DNA from: Asterochloris sp. CNOR1
Taxonomy: Eukaryota; Chlorophyta; Trebouxiophyceae; Trebouxiales; Trebouxiaceae
Direction: 5' to 3'
Length of the DNA: 64,000 bases
NCBI GenBank assembly: GCA_963969365.1
Contig: OZ017760.1
Location: 186,001-250,000 of the forward strand
The translations under genes were made by a program, and so were the position numbers. Below the pieces are notes generated by a model. The model did no database searches, had not been told where the DNA came from, and saw only the letters and a program-made list of their open reading frames with translations. Of the stretch, positions 11,801-23,200 are shown one piece after another; position 1 is the stretch's first letter, and the number at the start of each line of letters is the position of its first letter.

Positions 11801-14800
11801 TGCAGCCACTTGACAAACCAGCAGGGACAGCAAGTGGGGCTGCCTAACGCTGCAGAGCGCTGTACAGGTGGGTGCTTTGATGAATGAATCTCAACTCGAG
11901 CTGTGAATGCGAATGGTACCAGTGCACAGGCTCCATGTGTTGCTAAGCAGTGACAGTGTGCGGTCAGCTTTTCCTTTTGCATATCTTGAGCAAGGACACC
12001 AGACACCACTGATCCCTTCTTATGTACCATCTTGCCTGGTGAGGCCACAAAGCCTTAAACTGCACCAGGTAGTGCAGGTCCACTGAGGCATTGTCTGCAC
12101 ATACCCCAAGGACCTGCAGGACCAGGCTGCTGCAGTACGCACATCACCAATCTATGGACCTGTTATGCATTGTTGAACGATGACGGTTACATGGGAACTC
12201 TAACGTGCACACTGACACGCTGGAACCTTTGCTCCGGCATTGGTTGATGACTTTTGGCTCTGGACGTCCTCCCCTTTGTGCTCTGCAGCCACCCCAGTCA
12301 CGCAGGCTGTCAGAGCCCGCCCGGCTGCCTGCCGTGCGTGCAGCCTGTGCAGCGCTGCCTCAGCCAGCGGCCGAGGCTGTGCCAGAGCGGGAACCGCCAG
12401 GTGCAAGGGCAGATGCATCTATAACGATGCAGGCTGAGCAGGAGCTGCCTCATGATAAGCCAGGCCTCCGGCCAGGCATAGAGCCTGATGCACATATGGC
12501 TGATGCTCAGCAGGAGCTGCACAATGACGAGCCAGGCCTGCTGTCAGGCACAGCGTCAGATGTTGTCATGGTCGATGCTGAACGGGCGCTCCACACTACG
12601 GAGCCAGGCGTGCAGCCAGTCGCAGGGCCAGAGGCAGTCATGACTGATGGTATCAGAGGTGATGGCGCCTCAGCAGCTGCAGAGGCAGCAGTGGCTGCTG
12701 AGGCTGGCAGCAAGCAGGTTGCCTGCAACAAGGAGTGGCCGCAGGCATCTGCAGGTATTGGCAGCGGCTTACCTCTGGCTGAGGCAGCAGCACTGGGTGA
12801 GTCTGGCAGTGAGCCCCATGTGAAGGGGCGGGCAGTGGCCACTGCTGCCACCAGTGCTGCGGACCACCTGGTGGGCCCTGCTGCTGCAGACGTGTCTGGG
12901 CAAGAGCCCAGTCTGCAGCTGGCTGTGGGTGACCTTCACCTCCCTGTGCGAGGCATGCAGAGGCGAGGGGAGGATGAGGGGGCTGCAGCCAGAAGCAGCA
13001 GACCAGGAAGGGCGGCAGCTGCTGCTGCTGAGGCGCAGCTGCCAAGGCCTCAATCAGAGCTGGACCATGCCCAGCTTCCCTTTTTGGTGCCAGCACTGGC
13101 TGGCCCCACAGCACAGCCTGGACAGCAGGCCCAGGCTGCAACTCCACAGCCTGGCTCCGCTGAGGGTCCTGTTCAGGAGCAGGGAGCAGGCTGTGCGCAT
13201 CTAACCCGATCCTCAAACCGAATGGCCAGCTGCAGCGAGGCAGTTTTTGAGGGCGCTGCTCAGGAGCAGAAAGTTGTTCATGAGCAAGCTGCTGCTCAGG
13301 AGCAGAAAACAGGCTGTGAACAACCTGCTGCTGCGGAGCAGGACGCAGGCCGTGGGCAACCTGCTGCTCCGGAGCAGGCAGCAGGCTGTGGGCAACCTGC
13401 GGCTCAGGAGCAGGAAGCACGCTATGCGCCAGCGCCTCAGCCGGCAGAGCAGCAGCCAGAGGGGCAGAGCCGTCCGGGCAGGGCGCGCAGGTACACCCGC
13501 AGGATGACTCGAGCCGCGGGCACGGCTGGCGCTGCTGCTAACGGTGTCCAGGCCCTCCCTCGAGGTGCCAAGCAGCGGACATTGCTTGCAGCGATGGAGA
13601 CTGGAGGCGCTCCAGCAGCAGGTGGCTGGCAGACGCTGCAGCCTATCACAGAGGAGCCTGGGAAGCTGCAAGTAGCACAGCAGCAGCAGCAGGCCATTGA
13701 GGGCATTGCTGCTGCTGCTGTTGTGCAGCACCAGGTCGCCCCTGCAGCTGCACTGCGGCGGAGGTCCCGTGCAGCAGTGGCGGCTGGAAGCACTGCAGCC
13801 AGAGCAGCACCAGCCAGCAGCAGGCAGCTGATGCCGGGGATTGCAGAGGAGTCTGAGGCTCTTGAAGCTGATGCAATGCTGCAGCGTCAGCATGCTGATC
13901 AGGTGTGCGCCAAGCAGACTGGAACGCCACCGGGGCTCCAAGCTGGTGTGATGCAGCAGCAGGAGCCTGCGGAGTGTGCCTGCATGACACGGTGACTGCT
14001 TCCCCTTGCCACTGATGAGCAGGTCATGCACCAGCCTGACCCTGCATCGCAGCAGGAGGCATGCCAGCTGGCCAGAGCTGAGCGGAAGAGCCGAAGATGA
14101 TCTCCACGGCTACATTGTTTGGTTGCAGGGAGCAGTGCAGCAGGTGCTTGGGGATAGTCAGCGCGATACAGTCCCGGCAGCCGCTGCACTCAGGGAGCAG
14201 CCTCATAAGGCAGGAGGCTGCAGCATTGAGGCAATGCCCACCTTTAAGGGGACGGCAGCAGAGGTAAGCTATGCATGCCTTTCAGTGTCCCATGCTGCCA
14301 AGAGACACCACCGTTGCCCTCTGCTGTTGTGTGTTACACTGTGTGCAAGAGGGAAAAGACAAGGGTCCCAGAGAAATCAGGCTGTGCTGCACCACACCTT
14401 TCAAAGCTGCCAAGCACTTGTTTGTGCACATTCAGCTTGAAGAGAAGAGAAGACGACATGCAAGGACGTTTGACCCTGGTTTCCCCTTATCTCATTGCTT
14501 GGAGCGGCACGTCTGACGCTTCAATGGTGTCCGGCAACTGGTCGGGTGTCTGTGCAGGGTGCTGAAGGCTGTCAGCCAGTTACCAGAGCCTCACGCCGCT
14601 GCATCAGGGCCAAAACGGCAGCCACCAAGCGCAGAAAGCCCCATGACAAGGGCAGGCAGCCGCTGCAGCGCCTTCCACCACTCCCAGAAAAAGTGGAGGT
14701 GGCTGAGTCTCAGGCAGCTGCTAAGTCTCAGGCCGTCGGGGCAGCGCCCAGGGCTTCTGCAGAGCAGGCTGCGGCCTCGGGTGCGCCGCCGATGCCTAGC

Positions 14801-16131
14801 CTATGCTCTGCCGCAACTCTGCTTCATGGCTTTGCTTCCTTGTCATGGGTCGCTGCACTGCCTGCTTGGCAGGCTATGACCACAGGTTAAATGCCAAGGT
14901 GCAGCCTTTGCTCTGCTTCCTTCCTTACTCTGCCCCAAACTTCAGCTTTAAGCCCTGTTAGCTGCAGACCCCTGCAGCCCTCCAATGAGGTGTCGCTGCG
15001 CAGCCTCTGCTGTCGTCCTCATGCACACTACCGCCTGGCTGAACAACAAGCTTCAAGCCTCTCCCAGCTGGCAATAAGCTGCGCCATGACTGTGCAGGTG
15101 AGCAGTTGGCTGTGCATGAGCAGGAAGCTGCCGGGGATTCTGGCGCCGTCAGTGCAGCTCTACCTGACAGCAAAGGGCCGAAGGGACGCTCCAGCGGAAA
15201 GAGGCGGGGGTCGAAGAAGCGTGGCAGGGCTGCCAGTGCAGACAAGGAGCAGCAAGACCCTGCTGCCACTGCTGCTGGGGGGCGCAAGCAGGCGGAAGCT
15301 GCCCAGGCAGCCGCCAAACCTGCCAAGTGAGTTTGAGCCCTGCGGCCACCAGTGCAGACAATCAGCAGTTAGGGGGAGGAGCTGCTAGTGGGGCCGCCCA
15401 GGCTGCCGGAATTGCCAGATAATCTGCTAAGTGGGGGTATTGAGAGACTTCACAGGATGATGGTCATGCTCACAGGCTGCTGCTGCTGAAGGGGTTGCCG
15501 TCATCTGCCTTCTGCAGCTCATCCCTGAACATCTCTGCAGCACCCAATGGCTAGCTCTGGCAGTGGTATCCTGAGCTGAGTATTGCCATGGTCTAAGGCA
15601 AAGCCAGTGCCCAAGTGCTAGCTGCAAAAAGCTGCTGTCACCCCAACCTTGTGGCTAGCATGCCTTGAACTTGTAGTGCTGAGTAGACATCAGACAAGCC
15701 TGCCAATTCGTCTGAACAAGTAAGTCTTCTGACTGCAGAGGCAAGCAGAGTGACAGATTACCTGCCCATGCCCCTGGAGGCTGCCTTGCAGGAGGCCTAA
15801 GAGCAACCAGTGTCCTGCAACTTGCCGAAGAACTTGTGCTGTACTCTGTCTGCAGAGGCCAGCGTTGCACATTGCCTTTTCCCAGTTGTTGCCTGCAGCA
15901 GCCAGTGCAGGAGCTGTCTGACCAGGCTAGCCACACAGTTCAAGAGTACAAGAACTTTCTGATTGCAGAGCTAAGCGGCGTAAGTTGATGCCGGCAACAC
16001 CCATGGGGGCAGCCATGCGAGAAGCCTTGGGGCAGCCAGTGCTGGCTGAGGAGGAGGCACTGGACGAGCCTGCAGCACTTATGGCTGTGGCCAAGCGCAC
16101 TCGCAGGGCTACCAGGTTTCAGGGCGTCTAG
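2843..16131 (+). CDS. Kinesin-6 family motor (KIF20/KIF23-like) with long low-complexity tail
   Basis: About 21 exons: 2843-2919, 3017-3155, 3735-3953, 4411-4551, 4817-4990, 5535-5651, 5965-6098, 6622-6739, 6921-7028, 7418-7542, 8020-8287, 9310-9414, 10033-10307, 10715-10856, 11291-11414, 11601-11728, 12289-~13902, 14129-14263, 14558-~14885, 15098-15326, 15969-16131; roughly 1,620 residues. All listed motor exons join in phase. Motor landmarks: VCVRIRPAL; P-loop GISGAGKTFT (usual form GQTGSGKT); switch I NFQSSRSHSIF; switch II FVDLAGSE; INSSLMTLGRCLEALRWNQ and VNVSPCAKEYDETSHVLK, both close to KIF20/KIF23. Coiled coil follows (ERCQELQGQVEDLQEELEDM and later exons), then a roughly 540-residue Gln/Ala/Glu-rich exon with internal repeats, and a basic end (AKRRKLMP) that could be a nuclear signal. 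Kinesin-6 motors act at the spindle midzone and in cytokinesis. The exon structure between 13900 and 14130 is uncertain. Confidence 0.87.
4991..5100 (+). repeat. Decayed copies of the 4817-4990 exon end with donor site
   Basis: Just after the donor at 4990, the intron repeats the exon 3' end. Positions 5054-5096 mirror the exon segment encoding KEDPQGRVFVGGLSE plus GTGA, with substitutions and indels that break the frame. A shorter copy lies at about 5000-5030. Confidence 0.7.
6513..6562 (+). repeat. Copy of kinesin-6 exon 6622-6739 start, with acceptor
   Basis: A CAG acceptor followed by a near copy of the bases encoding ESVAINSSL occurs about 100 bp before the real exon at 6622. It diverges after roughly 40 bases. 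A third, shorter echo (GCAGGGAGAGCATG) is at about 6826-6840. The real exon is chosen because it keeps the frame through the kinesin motif. Confidence 0.75.
8362..8400 (+). repeat. Copy of kinesin-6 exon 8020-8287 end
   Basis: The bases encoding EDMQSQ at the end of the coiled-coil exon recur here (GCACATGCAGAGCCAGATGG), about 105 bp into the intron, without a good donor. Confidence 0.55.
11836..11882 (+). repeat. Copy of kinesin-6 exon 11601-11728 end with GTGGGT donor
   Basis: The segment encoding LALQSSVQ plus its donor (11706-11735) recurs about 136 bp downstream as GCTGCAGAGCGCTGTACAGG followed by TGGGT. It is a degraded duplicate, not needed for the reading frame. Confidence 0.65.
12428..12648 (+). 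repeat. 72-bp coding tandem repeat in the kinesin-6 tail
   Basis: Three consecutive units of about 24 residues, starting MQAEQELPHDKPG, MADAQQELHNDEPG and MVDAERALHTTEPG. They are acidic with a conserved EL/AL...EPG core, remain in frame, and differ by many substitutions, so the array is old. Function unknown. Confidence 0.75.
13255..13440 (+). repeat. 36-bp coding tandem repeat in the kinesin-6 tail
   Basis: About five units of 12 residues with the pattern EQxxGxxQPAAx: EQKVVHEQAAAQ, EQKTGCEQPAAA, EQDAGRGQPAAP, EQAAGCGQPAAQ, EQEARYAPAPQP. Units are highly similar in DNA (GAGCAG plus CCTGCTGCT), so unit number may vary between strains. Confidence 0.85.
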
Positions 16132-17253
16132 CCATAAGATGCAATGATGACATGCATTTGCTGTCTCTTGGCTCCATTGTGGAACTGAACAATTTGAGAC
16201 AACCGAGACTAAAAGTTGTGTTCCTATCACAGCAAGCCCAGAATGTCGAGGGGCTAATCTGGGCTCATGCACAAGTCTGCTAAAGCAGTGCACTGGAATT
16301 TGACCCTTTATCACAGCCCCTGACATTGCAAGAGGCTGCATCTGCAATATGCTGCCAGCATTCAAAAGCAGTTGGCCATGAGAAGAGCATGCTAAGTACG
16401 TGTGTGGCCAGTCTGTCAGCTGGAAGCCACCATGAGTCAGACAAGCCAGCCTTGTGACTCCAGGCAACAGAAGTCATGCTTGCAGTCAAAATGAACAGAG
16501 CTACCCAGTCCACAAATTGTACAAAAGGGAGCAGTGTAGCTCACACAAGACTTGCCGCATGAGGTCAGCTCCAGGCACACTTCTGCTGACCACAGGTGAC
16601 CTTCCACATGCAGCACTCGATGTTGGGAACGCTAGAATCTATGAGGCACCCTCCCTGAATGATGTATGCTGTTCACGGCACATCAGTGTGGGAGGCGTAC
16701 AACCCGAGTCTCTATTCCCTTGAGTGGCCATAGAGTACTGCCACTGTGCATCTGCACCCCCAGTGCTGCAGCTAGTATGGCTCCAAGTGAGCTGTGCCAA
16801 GAGCAGGTCGCAATGGCTGCCTAGCTGTGAATCAACGGACAGGCGCAGATTGAAGTCATGGCATGTTGACCCCGCTGAACACCTGAGGTCACTCACAAGG
16901 CAATGTGGCCTGGGCACTGCACCACTGCAGTGCCCACTAGCCATGTGCATGCTGCCAGGCTGTGGAACAGCAGGCTGTACTATCTCTAAAGCGGATTTGC
17001 TGTCAAGTTGCAGATGTTTCAACACTGGATCACCTCACCTGGCCAGCTCCCCGCCAGGCACTTCGAGATCTCCCTCATCGATACTTTCTGGCCAGTCGAC
17101 ACACGCCGCCGGGCAGTTTAATTCGTATGAGGTCATGTCGACAGCTACTTGAGCTACAGGTTGAACGCTGCTTGGCGGTGGAGTGGCAGTGGCAGTCAAC
17201 GGACTTAACCCATGTCGGGAGCATGATAAACAGCTCTTTGTGATAGCCAGGCC
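16132..17253. other. Intergenic region between kinesin-6 and kinesin-4
   Basis: About 1.1 kb with short spurious ORFs only and no recognisable protein or RNA. It probably holds the 3' UTR of kinesin-6 and the promoter and 5' UTR of kinesin-4. No TGTAA poly(A) signal, the usual green-algal form, was noticed close to the stop codon. Confidence 0.5.
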
Positions 17254-20200
17254 ATGGCAGATAGGGAGTCAAGGAGGCTGCGCCAGCAGCTGGCATCCCC
17301 CCCGCGTGCTCAGTCGGTAACAGCTGCGGCTGGTAAGCTGCACAGCCACCAGTCCTGGAGACATGGAGATGCTCGTCCTGGTGGCATTGTGCATGCTGTG
17401 GGCTATGCAAAAATGCTGCATGACCGGATAGCATGATACAGCAATGTGTAAGATCAGAGCTGGTGGTCCTGCAGTGCTTGAGGGTTTGCAACATTTAGAG
17501 TGATGGCAGCCGCCTCAGAGCACCAGAAGCACCTTGTTTTCGCCAATGCAGGCAGCTTAATCCCAGGCAGAACTGGTAAATCTGTGCTGTAGGGCGCAAG
17601 ACGAGCTCGCCTCGCACCACTGCCAGCAAGCAGCCGGAGCCTGACCTCCAAGGGCTTGCAGAGCGCAGCTGGTCCTATACTGCTGGCACCTACGGAGGGC
17701 CTCTCAAGTCCACCACTGGCAGGGCAGCATCAGGTAACCACCCTTCACCATCAGGAGGCGCTGTGCTGCGTTATTCAGCGCCTGCCACAAGGCAGTGGTG
17801 CCTCCTCCGCGGACTTCAGCTGGCAGACTTGAGGTGCTCTGCAACTGCACTCGGCACAGTGGCAGCACCATCCCCTACCCCAAGAGAGGTGCACCCACCC
17901 TTGACAGCGGCCTGCTGGCTGCTGTCCAGCTCTGCAGGGCCATGGATGCGATGGCCTCTGTGCCTGTGCTGCAGCCCTCAAGTATGGGCTTGGTACGCAG
18001 GGCAGAGTCTTGGCTGCAGGTGACCACATTGCTGCTCACCATGGAGGCAGCCGGCCGCCACCCCCCAAAGTGAGCCCATCCTGCAGCTGTCACTGCAGCA
18101 GATGTGCAGCGTGTCCTCCACAAGCTTGTGCCCCTGCTTTGAGCACCGTCTGCAGCTCAAGTATGGGCTTGCACCACCTTGCCTGCGCCTGCTGTTCACA
18201 TCAGCAGACACCCCAGGAAAGTTAGTCGGCCTGAGGGTGCCAGCTGCTGGACTATGTCGTTACCGCCCTGCAGCTGCCACTGTCCCCAGAGGGGCCCAAG
18301 TCGCGGCCAGGCAGTGCTCTGGGGAAAGCCATGCAGCTGGTCAACCCCCAGGGTGCAGCAGTCAAGGTGGTTGTCAGGTGGGCATGTCCTTAGCAAGGTA
18401 GCTGTCACCTCTATTTACCTGTGCATGGGGGCTGTCTTGACCCTGAATGTCTGGTGGGCCTGCAGCATCAAGTATCCTTGGATGCAACAGTCGATGTGCT
18501 GTCAGTTGGGCCTGCGCACCAACCCGCACAGTGCTGCAGTAAAAGTGGCTGTTGAGTTGGTATCATGCAGTGCGTCTACAGCTGCTGTATGAGAGCCTGC
18601 ATTTGAGTGAGGGCCAAATCTGTGCAGAGTGACCTCAGCACCTCTCTCACTCAGGCGGCTGCGCATTCTCAGCAGCGCCCTGTTGTCTGTGCAGAATCCG
18701 ACCACCTGTCTCTGCTGCTGAGGCCTTGTGGTCGAGCGGGCAGCGTGCAGTGGAGATGCATGCGCACAGCAATTCGGTGTCAGTGGGGCTCAAGCCCTTC
18801 CAGAAGACCTTCACATTTGACCGCGTCTTTGGCCCAGGTGTGCCTGCACCTGTTGCACTGCGTCCTGCTGCCTAAGGCTGGGAATCATGTGAAAGGCCGA
18901 TTGCATCGCGCCCAAGAAGAGTGGAGTTCATGCCCCTGGCAAACCCCAGAAATTTCTGCTGGCGGCTGCATTGTGCTGGCTGCTGGACATGTTGCACTGC
19001 CCTGCCTGCATGATGGGCATTCTAGGCTGCTGCAGTGGACAAGACATTCATTGACCTTAGTCCAGCCTTGGTATGCATGCACACCCATTACCCGACAGTA
19101 TACCATCCAAAATGTCCTGGTGGCGCACGCATCAGCTGACAGGCCCACAGTGCTTTTGAGTGCCCACCACCCAGCAGCATCTTGGTTTCCAAGAAATTGG
19201 GTTCCCTTTGCGCATAGTCTACTGCCTGTGCATGCATGCTGACCTTCCAGTCTTGCAGTGAGAATAACCAGGTTTGGGACTCACCTGAGGCTACCATGAG
19301 AAAGGGACCTGATCAGCTCTGCTGCTGCACAAATTGTGTATACTCCGCACGCAGCCTCTGCATGGGGCCACTTCTTGACGTCACACAGGGGTCCACACAA
19401 GCTCTTCGTGGTGCCCTACACAGTCATGTGATTGTCACATAACCTCTGGAAACTGCCATGCAGATGCCGCCCAGCAGGAGATCTATGATGGCTGCGTCCT
19501 GCAGCTGGCAGAGCAGCTGCTGCAGGGCTACAATGCAACAGTGCTGGCCTACGGCCGCACAGGTTCAGGGAAGACATTCACCATGGGCACTTCAGGTAAT
19601 GATTCTTCTGGCTGTGAAGGACTGAAGGTATCAAGCTGGCGGCAAAGCCCGTCTGTGGCAGGACAGGACATGGTGTGACAGCGTCGGGCAGGGGCATTGT
19701 GATGGGCAGGTCAGGTGCAGCACAGGCTCCTGAGCTTCTCGAAAAAAGTGTTTTGGACTGACTGATCCCCGCTCCTAGTCTCACATGTTGTGTGCATGTC
19801 GAGGCGATCTGGACCACAAGGCGGCGTGTCTCATCATCCAGGTGCTTAACTAGGTATGTTCTCTACAGCCTGGTGGCAGCTGTAAGCCTTCCAAGAGGTG
19901 CAGTGCCGTCCCCTGTGCCTGCAGCTCTGCAGAGGGGGTGTGGCTGCTGCCTCACTGGGGCCTTGCATCTTTCAATGTTCTTGCTGCGGTCCTTGATAAG
20001 CATGTGAATCTGCTGTTTGGCATGGTGCAGCATCTTTGGAAGGACTCCTTACTTGTTGCAGCCTCACAAATGGATGTGGGCCTGCTGCCCCGCGTGGTGC
20101 ACCGCCTCTACCAGGGAATGCAGGAGCTGCAGCAGCAGGCAGCCCAGGTGAGCTTCCACCACTACAACTTCTACCTGCAGCTGCCGACAGCGCAAATGGC

Positions 20201-23200
20201 AGTGATCAGACTTCTGACAGGCGTTGCACAGCACCTGCTGGCAGCCACAAATCCCCAAAGCCAGCCTGCTCGAAACAAGTGCTTGGACGTTTGCCCTCCT
20301 GGCTGCTGACAGTGCAAAGCAACTAGTCATCAAAGCTCACTGTGTGAACAGCACCAGGGGCTTGCGTCCAGAAATGCGCAGCCCTCTGATGCGTCTTGCA
20401 GCCTGATGGCAGTGCAGAGCGTCCAGGACTGGGCAGGCATCACAGTTCATCTGCTGCCTGTGAGGGCCTTCAGGCATTGGCTGATACTATGGCATGCGGC
20501 CCTGCCTGGTGCAGCATCAATTCTGCCTAGGGTGGTACCCTGTACCTGGCAGATTGTAGGCTGCTCTGCCAGTGGTGTCTGCGCTTAGTGCCGTGTCCTG
20601 GGCTGCCTCTGGGCTGTTGTCAATGCTGCAGCCTGCGCAGTGCTCTGGATCCAGTTCATATCCCCTCACTTCTGCTGCAGGCAGGGCAGGTGTGCGACTG
20701 CATCTTTTCTGACATCAAAGTCTATCTTTTGTTTAGCCAGCCCGTGCCAACCCTCTCTTTCCCCTGGGCTGTTGGCGGGGCAGAAGTGCGGCTTTGCACA
20801 GCCTGTGCATCACTTTGACAGCAGTGTATACCTCCTTGCCGCATGCTGCAGGCGGGACAAGAGTGTGTGTGTGACATCACTTGCACCTTCCTGGAAATCT
20901 ACAATGACGAGCTGAGGGATCTATTGGCAGCGCAGTCGACAGGCAGCAAGATTGGCATCAGGTGAGGCGGTTTGATGACAGGGCTGTCGGCTCAGCAGCC
21001 CAGCTGGGTGGGGTGGGCACGCGCCTTGAGGCAGGACCGCTGTCTGACAGTCTGGCAGGAGCAATGAGAAGCTCAACAGTACATCATGGCAGAGGAGGGA
21101 CTTGCTGGCAGCGCGGGCGAGGAATATGAAGACAGGTATCTGTTGGGGCGACATATGGCAGCACAAGGGTACAGTCGCTGCCTGGTCTGGGGTTGCTCTA
21201 TGGCAAGCTGGCATCTGATTGTGGCAAAGCTGGCAGCGCAGTCCAGTGACAGCAAGACTGGTATGGCTATCGGTGGCGGGCTGACTGGCATGGGTGGGGT
21301 CAACAGCAGTTTGGCAGGCTGGCATCAGGTCAGCACTGCAGTCGGCAGCAAGCTGGTGTCACATTTACACAGAGATGCACCACTTGCTGCAAATGTTGGT
21401 GTCACGTTCACACAGAGACGCACCACTTGCTTTGCTGCCTGTAGGGAGGCTGGTGACGGGACAATCTATGTGGAGGGCGCCTGCCATGCACCCGCTGCAG
21501 ATGCAGAGAGCATGATGGCTGCTTTCCTTCAGGGCAGTGCCAATCGCTCCGTGGGTGAGTCCCATCAGCATGATGGCTGCTTTCCTGCAGGGCAGTGCTA
21601 ACCGCTCTGTGGGTGTGTTCAGTCTCTGAAGGCCTACCAGTCATGCTGGTGTCACTTCTGCAGCTAAATCTTCCCTCATCTTATTGCTCAAGCGCCACCT
21701 CGTGTTGTTGCGTTCTAATGATGTTGGGGGTGCTACTTTAAAAGCACAGAACCCCTTTGCAGCCTGATTTGCTCATCCCTGGCCCCTCCTGAAGCCAGTG
21801 CAGCTGTCACCTGTGCACAGATAACATCCTTGAAGGCCCTGCCAGCACTGCACAGCTCGACGCCGAGCATGGCGTTTGCCCCACCATGGGAGTGATGCTG
21901 GTTGCAGGAGCCACGGCGCTTAACCTGCAGTCCAGCCGCAGCCATGCCATCTTCACCATCTTCCTGCAGCGCACCATGCTGGAGCCAGTCAGCGAGCGTA
22001 AACAGGTGAGCTATTGCTGCCAAGACCTGTCAGTGCTTTTGCCTCATTGCAGCCCTCCTGCGAGCACTTACAACAAGCAATTTGACGGCTGCCCAACAAC
22101 ACCCCATTCGACTGCCCAGCAACAAAGATTGCAGCAGCATGCCATGCTGAAGCCCACCAGCAGCTGCAAGCAGGAGAGACCCCTTGCCAACATCTATGGA
22201 ACAGCTGGCTTACTGCGATTGCTGCTGGCAGTAACCACCCCACACAGCAGGAGCACTGCTTGTGAAGTACATGGCTTCACTTGGGAATGCATCCTGCCGT
22301 CTCTGGCATCTCATTCAGCGGCTGCTGATTGCAGACATGAGCACATGTGGTGCCATGATGGGGCAGCCTCTTTCCTGCAGATGGAGACAGGATGTGCTGC
22401 AGCCCTAAAGGCTGGTGCCTTGATTGCAGGTCCTTGCCAGCAAGTTTCATCTTGTGGACCTGGCAGGCAGCGAGCGCAACAAGCAGACACACGCCATGGG
22501 CACCAGGCTGAAGGTGAGCAGGCCGTGACACCTCTGGCCTCTAGCAGGCTACATTACGCTGCTTGCCGGCCTGTTCTCCCTGCACCTGAACTACATCAAC
22601 ACAAGCCTGCATACAGGCAGCTGTGTACCCACAGCTGATGAGCTGCCTTGCTGCAGTCGACCCATCTTATCCGGTTCTAATCTTGCATTGCCGCAGCGCT
22701 GGTCATATCAGCCATGCTTCCTGCACTCCCTTCGCTGTGTGTGCTTGGACGCTCTGCCGATGACATCAACAACATCGGACTGCCCCACTGCAGGAAGCCA
22801 TCAACATCAACCAGGGCCTGCTAGCCCTTGGCAACGTGATCAGCAGCCTGGCAGATGCCCACCAGAGGCCTGGTGGCCACATCCCCTATCGGGACTCCAA
22901 GCTCACAAGGCTGCTGCAGGTAAGTCTGTGGCGCATCTGCTGCAGCCAGCCTGTGAGTTCACTTGCTGCAAGTTGTCAGACCCTCTCATGTGCAGCTGGC
23001 AAACTCCGGTGGTAGGCCTCCTATGAGCTGCTGGCAGAGTTTTAGGTGCAGCCACTGTAACGTGTTCCAGGCTCATGCCTGTGACAACACTGCAAGCCAG
23101 GCCTTGAGCGTCATCCTCTGTCCTCCTGCTGGACTGCAAGATCGCACTTGATGCCAGGTCACTCGCCTGCAGGACTCCATTGGAGGCAACGCCCACACCT

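Noticed and set aside
12653-14031. Long minus-strand ORFs (255 and 272 residues) opposite the kinesin-6 tail exon
   Set aside because: They are mirror frames of a GC-rich Gln/Ala/Glu repeat exon, Leu/Cys/Arg-rich with no domain or splice logic; the plus-strand frame joins in phase to both neighbours.
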